Assembly (NCBI RefSeq): GCF_034377285.1
Contig: NZ_CP139715.1
Span: forward strand, 2,898,001-2,962,000
From: Thalassobaculum sp. OXR-137
GTDB lineage: Bacteria > Pseudomonadota > Alphaproteobacteria > Thalassobaculales > Thalassobaculaceae
Direction: 5' to 3'
Length of the DNA: 64,000 bases
The position numbers and the translations under genes are program-made. Shown piece by piece: positions 8,202 to 15,650 of the stretch; position 1 is the first letter of the stretch; the number at the start of each line of letters is the position of its first letter. The notes below the pieces were generated by a model, which saw only the letters and a program-made list of their open reading frames with translations, made no database searches and was not told where the DNA came from.

Positions 8202-8915
8202 ATGCCCCCGCAGAAGCCATATAATCCGCTTGACCGAACGAACCTTGGCGCAAGTGTGGCGGGGGCACTCCTCCGCCAGGAGGTTGTGCCACTGGTTGCG
8301 TTAAAGACATTCGTCGGGGCGGGGGTTTATGCCCTTTATTACACTGGTGATTTCGCTCCTTACGAGACGGTGGCCGCCAGGAATGCTGATGGCAAGTTCC
8401 AGCAACCTATCTATGTAGGCAAGGCAATCCCAGAAGGCGGCAGGAAAGGCGGCGGTGCGGGTATTGTGCAACCTGTCGGCCCATATCTTTATCGCCGTTT
8501 GACTGCTCATAGGAACAGTATAAAGAAGGTCTTCAAGTATAGTCAGGACCAAAGACCACCGATCAAGAACCTGAAGCCAGAGGACTTTTGGTGCAGATAC
8601 TTGGTTGTTGAGGACATTTGGATTCCACTTGGAGAAAGCCTAATGATTGCTTCCTTCAGCCCCGTCTGGAACATAGTGGTTGAAGGCTTTGGTAACAACG
8701 CGCCCGGCAGCGGACGCGAAAAAGGCATGAGGCCACGGTGGGATGTGTTGCATCCCGGCCGTCCTTGGGCGGACCGCTGTGAAGCACGCGAGGAAACCGC
8801 TGATCAAATTGCAGAAGAGGCTCGGCAGCACCTTGAGAACCATTCAGTCATTGGTGACGAGGCCTTGCTTATGACGCAGGTTGACGGTGACCTGGACGAT
8901 AGCGGCTTGGCATAG
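8202..8915 (+). CDS. Eco29kI-family type II restriction endonuclease (GIY-YIG)
   Basis: The protein is 237 aa. The GIY-like motif is GAGVYALYYTG (residues 39-49) and the YIG-like motif is PIYVGKA (69-75). Catalytic candidates are Arg104, Glu145 (PLGESL) and Asn157 (SPVWNIVVEG), in the order seen in R.Eco29kI. Family members cut CCGCGG as homodimers, and the cognate methyltransferase lies 6 bp upstream. No controller (C) protein gene is visible, so expression is presumably controlled by gene order and translation level. Confidence 0.9.
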   Translation: MPPQKPYNPLDRTNLGASVAGALLRQEVVPLVALKTFVGAGVYALYYTGDFAPYETVAARNADGKFQQPIYVGKAIPEGGRKGGGAGIVQPVGPYLYRRLTAHRNSIKKVFKYSQDQRPPIKNLKPEDFWCRYLVVEDIWIPLGESLMIASFSPVWNIVVEGFGNNAPGSGREKGMRPRWDVLHPGRPWADRCEAREETADQIAEEARQHLENHSVIGDEALLMTQVDGDLDDSGLA

Positions 8916-8926
8916 GCCATACGCCG

Positions 8927-9478
8927 CTACTGCGGATCGGACATGATTCTATAGACGCTTGCACGACCGATCCCGAGCCTTGTGGCTATCTCGGTTGCCC
9001 CCATTCCTTGGTCGCGTAGCGCCAACACCTCACTCGCCATTGCCCGTGCGGTAGGCTTGCGTCCTTTGTACTTCCCCTCAGCTTTCGCCTTGGCGATCCC
9101 CTCGCGCTGACGCTCAAGCATCATCTCCCGCTCGAACTGAGCGATGCTGCCCAGGACATTCAGGACAAGCGTGCCCGTCGCCGTGGAGGTGTCGATGCCG
9201 AGTCCCTCGATCCGCAGGTGGGCCCGCTTGCGCCTGATGGTGTCGATGATCTCGCCCAGATGGACGGTCGAGCGCGCCAGCCGGTCGAGCTTGGTGACCA
9301 CCAGCGTGTCACCTTCCCGCATGAAGTCCAGAGCGGCCGCCAGAGCCGCTCTGGGCGCCACTGACGAGACCTTTTCGGAGAAGACCTTCTCACACCCCAG
9401 GGCGCGCAGATCGCGCTCCTGGGCGTCCAGGCCCGCCTCCTGGTCGATGGTGGATGTCCGTGCGTATCCGATCAGCAT
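8927..9478 (-). CDS. Serine resolvase/invertase
   Basis: The protein is about 183 aa. The N-terminal catalytic domain starts MLIGYARTSTIDQ with the nucleophile Ser9, followed by VTKLDRLARS and the long helix EREMMLERQREGIAKAK. The C-terminal HTH is GATEIATRLGIGRASVYRIM. It belongs to the Tn3-resolvase/Hin group and would invert or resolve DNA at a nearby res-like site. It faces the RM cassette tail to tail. ATG 9478 starts the canonical domain; an ATG at 9499 would add seven residues. Several GTCTCA motifs lie upstream. Confidence 0.92.
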   Translation of the reverse strand: MLIGYARTSTIDQEAGLDAQERDLRALGCEKVFSEKVSSVAPRAALAAALDFMREGDTLVVTKLDRLARSTVHLGEIIDTIRRKRAHLRIEGLGIDTSTATGTLVLNVLGSIAQFEREMMLERQREGIAKAKAEGKYKGRKPTARAMASEVLALRDQGMGATEIATRLGIGRASVYRIMSDPQ

Positions 9479-9492
9479 GTCTCGCTCTCGCC

Positions 9493-9609
9493 GTCTCATT
9501 GAACCCTAGAACATGGTGAGATTGATTGTCTCAAAAATCAATATGACTTTTGTGAGACGCGCTGAGCCCACCATGCCAGCGACTCACACGGGCAGGAGCT
9601 AATGAGACG
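9493..9609. promoter_or_regulatory. Cluster of GTCTCA/TGAGAC motifs, candidate res site or operator
   Basis: GTCTCA or its complement occurs at 9493, 9528, 9553 and 9603. Two palindromes are formed: TGAGATTGATTGTCTCA (9517-9533), and an imperfect 31-bp palindrome at 9528-9558 whose arms are GTCTCA and TGAGAC. The block lies immediately upstream of the resolvase gene, where resolvase subsites or autoregulatory operators normally sit. Function is inferred from position. Confidence 0.5.
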
Positions 9610-9801
9610 AGGAGGGCGTGCTATGCTCGGCAGGAACGCAGCCACTTCGCCAATTCGCAATCGTTTTACGTATTGTGGACGGAGTCCGAGATGAGCATGT
9701 CAATGCTGATTGGAAATGGCGAACTTTTTGATCGTTGCGTTTCTGTGGATAGTTGAATGATGATATGTATAAAACCGTATTGTGATTCGAAGGATAGATA
9801 G

Positions 9802-10473
9802 ATGGACCGGTTTTTTATTCCAATATTTTCCGCAGGATTCATTGCCGGGGCACTCATAATGGCGCTTCTTGACATAACGGTTGATGGATCATGGATTTCT
9901 GAGAACCAAACTATTTCAGCTGGCCTTCTGGCGCTCCTCGGCGCACTTCTGACCGTGATTATTATTGTTTTTAAAGACTTTCGGGAATTCAGTGATCGAA
10001 AAGATAGGATTCGTGCTGATATAAGGTTTTCCCTCTCAGCTTTTTTAGATTACTGCGAAGATTCTCTCAGATACACAAAGTGCTTGAATGAAAATTCAAA
10101 TAACGATGATGCGATGAACTCAGAGGTTCTGCCCGAGCAAATCCACGAACGACATATATCTGCACTGTCAGAAGCTGCAACTGTCGTAAATTCTCATGAA
10201 AAAGCATATTTTCAAAAAGCCCTTCTTCAGTATCAGGTACTCGATGCACGCCTGAGAGGGGTCAAAAAAACTCTTGAAAAAAACGTTTCTGGCGGAAATG
10301 TACTCGGTGTCATCAGTGAGTACAACCTGATCAACTATGGCGTAAATGCGCTTCAGTTGCGCGATACGGTTGAGCAGATATACGGCCTATTGAATGAACA
10401 GATGCCGTTTTCGTTCGGAGGGCGGCGCGAGGAACTCGAAGCCCGGGTCCGACATGAGTGGGACTTTTTGTAG
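9802..10473 (+). CDS. Unrecognised two-TM protein, AT-rich
   Basis: The protein is 223 aa and I do not recognise the family. Two membrane segments lie at about residues 4-26 (FFIPIFSAGFIAGALIMALL) and 39-58 (ISAGLLALLGALLTVIIIVF). A charged cytosolic domain of about 160 residues follows, with predicted helices and no catalytic motif I can name. Base composition is clearly AT-richer than its neighbours, including the 140 bases before it, which suggests separate acquisition. It lies between the resolvase and replication-type genes of the island, a place where accessory or defence genes are common, but no function is claimed. Confidence 0.75.
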   Translation: MDRFFIPIFSAGFIAGALIMALLDITVDGSWISENQTISAGLLALLGALLTVIIIVFKDFREFSDRKDRIRADIRFSLSAFLDYCEDSLRYTKCLNENSNNDDAMNSEVLPEQIHERHISALSEAATVVNSHEKAYFQKALLQYQVLDARLRGVKKTLEKNVSGGNVLGVISEYNLINYGVNALQLRDTVEQIYGLLNEQMPFSFGGRREELEARVRHEWDFL

Positions 10474-10717
10474 TTTACGTTGTTAGCATCGGCCCAGACA
10501 TGAGGGGGTAGCCCCTCACCTTCGCCGCCGGGACTCCTGCGCAATCCTTTACCCGGCCCCTGCTATATTTTTCGCAAAATCTGCAGTGTTCGGCCCAACC
10601 ATCGACGGGTCAGGCGAACTTCGGAGAGGTTGCGTGGACAACTATTTACGTCACTAGACTCAATGAAAGCAGCAACTTAGCCTCTCATCGGAAGCCATCA
10701 CATGCGGGGGGCTGGAC

Positions 10718-10936
10718 ATGGAGACAGATATCAGGGCCGTGCTGCTAGCTCTTGCCGATCAGGTTGAAGCAATGCGGCCAGCATTTGGCGGCGATGCCCG
10801 ACTTCTCCTCAGCCGCCTGGATCATGCACTTCGTGGCGACGCCGACGCTATTGCCGAGATCACGGCGTACCAGGGGACGAGAGCCCCAGGTATCCGAGCG
10901 CGAGTGGCCGAGATCGATACGTTGATCTTCGGCTAG
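10718..10936 (+). CDS. Small hypothetical protein
   Basis: The ORF encodes 72 aa, mostly helical and acidic (METDIRAVLLALADQ...). A purine run GGGGGG sits 7 bases before the ATG as a ribosome-binding site. No family was recognised. It stands alone, about 270 bp upstream of the ribbon-helix-helix/HNH operon. Codon use fits the region, but coding status is uncertain. Confidence 0.45.
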   Translation: METDIRAVLLALADQVEAMRPAFGGDARLLLSRLDHALRGDADAIAEITAYQGTRAPGIRARVAEIDTLIFG

Positions 10937-11053
10937 CAAGCATTGGTGTGGCTAGAAACGGAGGGGTGGCACGGTCGGCTACCTCGTCAGCTCTGCGCTC
11001 AATCCTTTGAATTTATTGTGAAAAGTGGCGCTAAGGGTCGATCGTTGTGTAGG

Positions 11054-11071
11054 AATAATCCGCCTATTATT
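11054..11071. promoter_or_regulatory. AATAAT-N6-ATTATT palindrome upstream of the RHH operon
   Basis: AATAAT (11054-11059) and ATTATT (11066-11071) form a perfect inverted repeat in an AT-rich patch about 140 bp before the ribbon-helix-helix gene. It is a plausible operator for that gene product or a promoter element. There is no direct evidence of binding. Confidence 0.3.
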
Positions 11072-11207
11072 GTGTCCCAAGTACGGCTCGCGCTCTCAGG
11101 TGATCATCGGCATTCGCGATACACATTTTGTTGGTCAACAGGGACGAAAAACGCCAGACCCTTGCCCATCATGACGGCTCCTATGAACAAACGAAAAAGG
11201 AGACGTC

Positions 11208-11381
11208 ATGACATTTCACGTTCGCGCCGGAATTGAGCAATGGGTCCTGGAGCTACTCAAGGCCGCTGCAAACCAGGAGCGCCGGTCGCTCGCCAATATG
11301 GCCGGAAAGATCCTCACCGACCACTTCGAAGCCCGACGGGCATTGGCTGTGGATCGCCTGGAAGAGGTGGCGTCATCATGA
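11208..11381 (+). CDS. Ribbon-helix-helix (Arc/CopG-like) mini-protein, copy 1
   Basis: The ORF encodes 57 aa, with AAGGAG 6 bases before the ATG. The N-terminal beta strand MTFHVRAGI is followed by two helices with the pattern RRSLANMAGKILTDHF, as in Arc/MetJ-type DNA-binding dimers. It is a clear paralogue of the 58-aa protein at 14041-14217 (shared RS-AN-AG-IL-DH pattern). The stop overlaps the start of the HNH gene (ATGA), so the two are translationally coupled. It probably acts as an autoregulator of the operon. Confidence 0.8.
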   Translation: MTFHVRAGIEQWVLELLKAAANQERRSLANMAGKILTDHFEARRALAVDRLEEVASS

Positions 11382-12262
11382 CTGGTACCACCGATATGAA
11401 GAAGGGGGCGCTTGCGACGCCCCCTTCGGACATTAGCGTTCTCGATCCGTCGTCAACGGACTTCGATGTTATCGCATGGTTCGGGCGGGCACATCGTCCC
11501 GTGACACCGGAGGAGTGCCGGCTCAAGCTGGACGTTCTTCGGGAACTGCGCCAGAGACAGGACGATCCCGGCTACCGTGATCCTGACCTGCCAGCGAACC
11601 GGAATATCCCGGCGAACTTCGGCGAGACTAATGATCAGCGGGACGAGCGCCTGCTCCGTGAGCGAGCACAGCGGCGTGCCTTGCCGCCACTGTGGCGGCC
11701 GGCTCAAGTCGAGTACGAGGGGCGGATAGTATCTCTCGCTCCACTTTATGTGTGCCGTGACGGCGATATGGTCGTTTGTGACAATCGCCATCGCGATGGC
11801 TTCGGCCGAAAGCCGGGCTTTCTGAATGCTGCCAGCGGTCGGTTTCGTGTGGTTCGGCGGATAGATGGGGTGCGGCGATGGTTGTACCGCTACCAGATCG
11901 TCGCAGCCACGTTTCTTTGCTCACCGCCAGACGGTAAGCGCAGTGTCTGCCATATCGACGGCGACCCGACCAATGACAGCTACGCGAACTTGTACTGGGG
12001 GGACCACAAGGACAATGGTCGAGACATGATTGCGCATGGGCGTTCCATGCAAGGCGCGCGCCATCCAATGTCGAAGCTCACGGAGGCCGGAGCCCTGCAG
12101 ATCCTGGGAGCCGTAGTCCGGAACGGTGGCCCATTGAACGCCGCCGACGCTAGAGAGTTCGCCGAGCGACTCAAGGTTGCAGTCAATACCGTCCACAATG
12201 TCAGCTATGGACGGGCCTGGAGGCACCTTCACGAACAAGTCGGGTACAAGAGGACAGCGTGA
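11378..12262 (+). CDS. HNH endonuclease-like protein
   Basis: The protein is about 294 aa. The C-terminal half carries an HNH-type core: VCHIDGDPTNDSYANLYWGD gives the H-N-(N/H) pattern found in phage-borne HNH_3-type enzymes, followed by a helical DNA-binding tail (AREFAERLKVAVNTVHNVSYGRAWRH) resembling an NUMOD-like HTH. The first 120 residues have no recognised domain. ATG 11378 is chosen because it overlaps the upstream RHH stop. The 3-prime end overlaps the next GTG start. Such nucleases occur as homing or packaging-associated genes in phages; which role applies here is unknown. A perfect hairpin lies within codons 8-17. Confidence 0.75.
   Translation: MTGTTDMKKGALATPPSDISVLDPSSTDFDVIAWFGRAHRPVTPEECRLKLDVLRELRQRQDDPGYRDPDLPANRNIPANFGETNDQRDERLLRERAQRRALPPLWRPAQVEYEGRIVSLAPLYVCRDGDMVVCDNRHRDGFGRKPGFLNAASGRFRVVRRIDGVRRWLYRYQIVAATFLCSPPDGKRSVCHIDGDPTNDSYANLYWGDHKDNGRDMIAHGRSMQGARHPMSKLTEAGALQILGAVVRNGGPLNAADAREFAERLKVAVNTVHNVSYGRAWRHLHEQVGYKRTA
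11401..11427 (+). repeat. Perfect hairpin inside the HNH gene start
   Basis: GAAGGGGGCG (11401-11410) and CGCCCCCTTC (11418-11427) surround a 7-base loop. The structure has the shape of an intrinsic terminator stem but lacks a T-run. It lies just after the RHH gene, so it could attenuate transcription or translation of the HNH gene. Confidence 0.75.
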
Positions 12263-12960
12263 CGGAGCCCGACCCGAATGGCATTCCCCGCCGTCAAGGT
12301 GGGGAATTGCCCGACCTTTCATTGGCGCCAGCAGGCAAAGAGGCCACTTCGGACATCCGCCTAGCAGCCAGCAGGAGCAGGCCGTCAGCCGTTGAGCGCG
12401 ATGGTGAGTTTGTCGATCGGTTCGGCCCGCAAGTCGCAATGGCGGGCTTCACGCAAATACCTATCGCCCTGCTGCGCGAGCTTGTCCGTGCAGCTAAGTT
12501 GAAGCCGATCCATTTCGCGATCCTCACCGATCTGCTCGGGTACTGGTTCTACGAAGGTCGAGATCCGTTTCCAGGTCAGGCGACCGTCGCCGCAGACATA
12601 GGCGCCGGGAAGACGGCGGTGAAGGAGGCGATGGCTCGCCTGGAGAGCCTGGGCCTCGTCCGACGCGAGCGCCGATATCTGAAGAGCAACGGCAACCGCA
12701 CCAGTGACCAGTACGACTTGAGACCGCTGATCTCGGTCCTTCAGGACATAGCCAAGGGCCGGAAACCGACCCTTGGAGCGTCAAGCCAAGAGCCGGATTC
12801 CGGCCTTAGTCTAGGGTCGGAAAGCGGCCAGGAAATAGACGAAGGGGTTAATCAGAGTAAGTCAGTTGAGAGGGGGCGTGCGTCAGCACACGCCCCCTCT
12901 CGGGACAGCTTGGTTTCCGACGAAGAACGGCGCGAACTCATCAAGGACATGTTTGGGTGA
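12259..12960 (+). CDS. Helix-turn-helix protein (HTH_36/replication-initiator-like)
   Basis: The protein is 233 aa from GTG 12259, which overlaps the HNH stop. Residues about 60-160 hold a winged-helix-like domain: FAILTDLLGYWFYEGRDPFP, then PGQATVAADIGAGKTAVKEAMARLESLGLVRRE. This pattern is common in plasmid and phage proteins that take part in replication initiation or gene control. The C-terminal 75 residues are polar and disordered. It is the last gene of the RHH-HNH-HTH operon. A 13-bp perfect hairpin lies near its 3-prime end. Confidence 0.7.
   Translation: MTEPDPNGIPRRQGGELPDLSLAPAGKEATSDIRLAASRSRPSAVERDGEFVDRFGPQVAMAGFTQIPIALLRELVRAAKLKPIHFAILTDLLGYWFYEGRDPFPGQATVAADIGAGKTAVKEAMARLESLGLVRRERRYLKSNGNRTSDQYDLRPLISVLQDIAKGRKPTLGASSQEPDSGLSLGSESGQEIDEGVNQSKSVERGRASAHAPSRDSLVSDEERRELIKDMFG
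12868..12901 (+). repeat. 13-bp perfect inverted repeat inside the HTH gene
   Basis: GAGAGGGGGCGTG (12868-12880) and CACGCCCCCTCTC (12889-12901) flank an 8-base loop. It lies about 60 bp before the stop codon. No T-run follows. It may terminate transcription, protect the 3-prime end of the RNA, or serve as a protein-binding site. Confidence 0.8.
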
Positions 12961-13062
12961 GATGGGGGTATGGCGGCTTCGACACCAAGCGCAGGGCGCA
13001 CCCGCCCGCCTTGACGGCGGCGGGAGCGGGGTCTCGATTGATCTCTCTGCTGGTGCCGGAAG

Positions 13063-13383
13063 TCAGTCAACGTCCAGGTCGTCTGGCGCACCAAGCCGAC
13101 GGCAGATGGCCCGGTACAGCCCAACTTCAAATCCAGGCATGCGGGTCAGGTCATCGGCACCGTTCTCCAGCGCACGCTTCAGGTCTCCGTCACCGACCTG
13201 CCAAACCCGCACATCCGCCATGCGGAGCGTCAGGGCGGTTGCCGCACCGTTGGTGCCGAACCCCTCAATGGCGGTCTCGCAGACCAGGGAGAAGCTGACG
13301 GAGCCGGACTCGTACAATCCGACCATGGCGTCGACTCGCTCCATGGCGTTCGGCACCAGCGGGACAAGCTGGACGCTGGTCAT
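13063..13383 (-). CDS. Hypothetical protein, last gene of a minus-strand cassette
   Basis: The protein is 106 aa (MTSVQLVPLVPNAMERVDAM...), soluble, with no recognised domain. Its ATG overlaps the stop of a 15-codon ORF (ATGA) that itself follows a small lipoprotein gene. AGGAGG lies before the start. The three ORFs form one minus-strand unit inside the island, opposite to the flanking genes. No function is proposed. Confidence 0.6.
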   Translation of the reverse strand: MTSVQLVPLVPNAMERVDAMVGLYESGSVSFSLVCETAIEGFGTNGAATALTLRMADVRVWQVGDGDLKRALENGADDLTRMPGFEVGLYRAICRRLGAPDDLDVD

Positions 13384-13427
13384 AGGAGGTCAGCCAGGAG
13401 CTTCAGAAGGGGGAGGAGCCAATCCAT
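13380..13427 (-). CDS. 15-aa hydrophobic peptide ORF, coupled to the downstream gene
   Basis: The ORF reads MDWLLPLLKLLADLL and then TGA. A strong ribosome-binding site (AGGGAGG) stands 7-8 bases before the ATG, and the stop overlaps the next start (ATGA). The peptide is amphipathic and Leu-rich. It could be a leader that couples translation, or a membrane-active peptide. It is too short to support by composition, so the case rests on the ribosome-binding site and overlap. Confidence 0.4.
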   Translation of the reverse strand: MDWLLPLLKLLADLL

Positions 13428-13442
13428 GTGCGGGCCTCCCTG

Positions 13443-13685
13443 CTAGTCGTTGCTGTAGGAGCCCGGGCCATAGATGTTCGCGCCCGATTTGCAGTACCAG
13501 GAGCCGTCCGGATACTGCACGGGGCGCTCCTTCGGGATGTTCGGCGCACCCCCGGACCATGTGATCGGACCACAGGTGCAGAACTCACCCTTGCAAACAT
13601 ACTCCGGCAGGCCCCCGTCCGTGACGCAACCCGCCAAGCAGGCGGCTCCTACCGTAATGCCAACCAATCGAAACACGCGAATCAT
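13443..13685 (-). CDS. Small lipoprotein
   Basis: The protein is 80 aa. The signal peptide MIRVFRLVGITVGAACLAGC ends in a lipobox LAGC, so the mature protein would be lipid-anchored at Cys20. The mature part is short, Cys-, Gly- and Pro-containing (KGEFCTCG), with no known domain. AGGGGG precedes the ATG. Small lipoproteins in phage-like elements can be lysis (spanin) or surface-exclusion proteins; neither is shown here. Confidence 0.65.
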   Translation of the reverse strand: MIRVFRLVGITVGAACLAGCVTDGGLPEYVCKGEFCTCGPITWSGGAPNIPKERPVQYPDGSWYCKSGANIYGPGSYSND

Positions 13686-14040
13686 CCCCCTGTCGGTGCA
13701 GTGATAAAGTGTTCTGACGCGCCGGATGATTTCAGCGTGGAGTCCCTGCCGCAATATTCGATCTGATGCTCGCGCCCGATAATCCCCCGGCCCTGGCGAC
13801 GATGTCCTGCGAGGCGCTGTGGAGTCCGTGGAGCAGCTCCTTGACGTTCCCGCCACCCACCTACTCGAACCCGCCCTCAGGCCACTCAGCGGGCCTGAGG
13901 GAGTCACTGGTGGGCATCTCTTCTGGCGAGGGACTTGGCGGGGCGTGATCAGCTCCCCGCTGGTGTCGGGCAGGGACGAAACTTCTGGTCGGATCGACCA
14001 AGGTGTTCGGGACTTGAGCGACACAGCAGAGGATCTCGCC
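13686..14040. other. 355-bp non-coding stretch between divergent island units
   Basis: This lies between the start of the minus-strand lipoprotein cassette and the second RHH gene. It presumably holds two divergent promoters. Overlapping ORFs here lack ribosome-binding sites and family matches. GCCTCAGGCCACTCAGCGGGCCTGAGG-type partial symmetry occurs near 13875-13905. Nothing else was identified. Confidence 0.5.
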
Positions 14041-14217
14041 ATGACCACGTACATTAAAGTTGGCATCCCGGATGACGCCGCCGAACGGCTCCGGGCAGAT
14101 GCCAGCCGGGCACATAGATCGATGGCCAACTGGGCAGGTGCGATCCTGCTGGACCACCTGACGGCAGAGGGCGAGCCTCAGCCGACCGTCCTGGACGCGT
14201 GCGGTGCTCCAGCATGA
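14041..14217 (+). CDS. Ribbon-helix-helix mini-protein, copy 2
   Basis: The ORF encodes 58 aa. MTTYIKVGIPDDAAERLRAD gives the beta strand and first helix, and HRSMANWAGAILLDHL the second helix, as in Arc/CopG-type proteins. It aligns along most of its length with the 57-aa protein at 11208-11381 (M-T, G-I, R-S-x-A-N-x-A-G-x-I-L-x-D-H). Like that copy, its stop overlaps the next start (ATGA). AGAGGA lies before the ATG. It is probably a DNA-binding autoregulator of the Gly-rich gene. Confidence 0.78.
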   Translation: MTTYIKVGIPDDAAERLRADASRAHRSMANWAGAILLDHLTAEGEPQPTVLDACGAPA

Positions 14218-15650
14218 ACCAGTTTCAGCAGCTCATGGCCGACCTTGGTGCCTCCTACCGGCGCGAGCTGACGATGCACCGCCGCTACATGCGAAGCGGC
14301 CGCCACACAGTCACCAAGGACGAGGCGGAAGGCGAGATCCGGGACGCTGCAATGGCGCGCGTCCTTGACGCCGTTGCAGCCTTCGAGGGGAAGGAGGCCG
14401 TCCACATTATGCCAGAGGAGGTAGCCGACCTTCAGTCGGCCGGGTTCAAGGTCAGCACCAATCCGGTGTCGGGCGTGCTCGATGTGGATGACCCCGTTGC
14501 GGAGCACGGCCGCAACGGGGATACCGATCTCGCGTTCGTCACTCCGGGCATGGTCCACCACCTGCTGCGACAGGGTGGCGCCGGGACCACCAATCCGACC
14601 ACCGGGCTGCGTGAGTTCTATTCCGACAGTGGCGAAGCGGCTGCCGATGGCATGGGCGGCGACACGGGAGGTGCCTACGGCGGCGGGGAGAGCGGGGACA
14701 CTGGTGATGCCTCAGCATCAGGTGATGGCATCGGTGGCGACGATGGCGGCGCGTACGGGGGCGGGAATACCCCTGGCGGTGAGAATACCGGAGGCTCCGG
14801 CACCAGCATGGGGGCTGCTGTCACGGAAGACCCTGACTTCTATGGCGAGGAGGTCAACGGCATCAACAACAACCCGGCCCAGACCAATAACCCGAACGCC
14901 GACCCCATCGGGGCGGCGGATCTCGGTGCGGCCATCGACAAGGCGAGAAGTCAGAACCCCGGCCTGATGGCTCGCGCCCAGTCATACGGCGTGGACATCG
15001 CTGATCTGGTGGACCGGAACAGGACGGGGACCAACCCGAATATGACCGGCATCGCCGCTGACGTCGGGATGACAACCGAGGCTCGGCACGCTCACAACCC
15101 GACCAAGGAGCAGCGAGACCTCAACAGGACCACCCAGAAGGGATTTGCCGGGCAGAACCCCGGCGTGGTGTCGGGCATGAATGCGGCCATGGGCGTCATG
15201 GGCATGGCGGTCCCTGGCGTCAGCATGGTCAGCGCAGTGTGCAACATGGTCAACGCCGCCGTGGGACAGCCGACCGTGGGCTTCTCGGGGCTGGCTGCAG
15301 GCCTGGGCGTCGATGTGGGGAGCCTGAGTGGGCTGGCCGCTGATCTCGGCATCGACGTCGGGGAGGTGGGCCTGAACCTCGGTGAGATCTCGGCGGATGT
15401 GATGGGGGCGATCTCCAGCATCATGGGTTCCGAAGTCGGGAAGGATGCCGGCGCAACGGGTGGTGACAACGCGCCCGGCGATGGTCACGAGGCGGCCAGC
15501 GGTGCTGACGGGTCCATCGCAGACAACCCCAGCACAAGCCCAGATGCCGATGTCTCGGATGTGGAGCTGTCGAAGCTCGCGATGGCCTTGATGGCGCTGA
15601 TTGATGGGCGCCCAGGGGCTACCGGGACGCCGCTGGATTGGCGGCTTTAG
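14214..15650 (+). CDS. Gly-rich protein with phage internal-virion-like motifs
   Basis: The protein is about 478 aa. Residues 1-110 are helical. A segment HIMPEEVADLQSAGFKVSTN and then TPGMVHHLLRQGGAGTTNPTTGLREFYSD (start near residue 110) follows the style of phage virion or tail-associated proteins that have a VTPGE-type motif and NP-TG-REF. Residues 140-210 are a Gly/Asp/Ser-rich linker, and residues 230-480 contain QNPGLMARAQSYGVDIADLV, hydrophobic Gly/Ala/Val stretches and an acidic tail. The function is not established. It is coupled by ATGA to the RHH gene and is the last island gene. No other structural gene is present, which is unusual. Confidence 0.6.
   Translation: MNQFQQLMADLGASYRRELTMHRRYMRSGRHTVTKDEAEGEIRDAAMARVLDAVAAFEGKEAVHIMPEEVADLQSAGFKVSTNPVSGVLDVDDPVAEHGRNGDTDLAFVTPGMVHHLLRQGGAGTTNPTTGLREFYSDSGEAAADGMGGDTGGAYGGGESGDTGDASASGDGIGGDDGGAYGGGNTPGGENTGGSGTSMGAAVTEDPDFYGEEVNGINNNPAQTNNPNADPIGAADLGAAIDKARSQNPGLMARAQSYGVDIADLVDRNRTGTNPNMTGIAADVGMTTEARHAHNPTKEQRDLNRTTQKGFAGQNPGVVSGMNAAMGVMGMAVPGVSMVSAVCNMVNAAVGQPTVGFSGLAAGLGVDVGSLSGLAADLGIDVGEVGLNLGEISADVMGAISSIMGSEVGKDAGATGGDNAPGDGHEAASGADGSIADNPSTSPDADVSDVELSKLAMALMALIDGRPGATGTPLDWRL
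14492..14520 (+). repeat. 11-bp perfect hairpin inside the Gly-rich gene
   Basis: CCCCGTTGCGG (14492-14502) and CCGCAACGGGG (14510-14520) enclose a 7-base loop. It is the third perfect GC-rich hairpin embedded in an island coding sequence. There is no T-run after it. Confidence 0.75.

Noticed and set aside
10943..11236. 97-aa plus-strand ORF
   Set aside because: It lacks a ribosome-binding site, overlaps the start of the well-supported RHH gene and shows no recognisable features.
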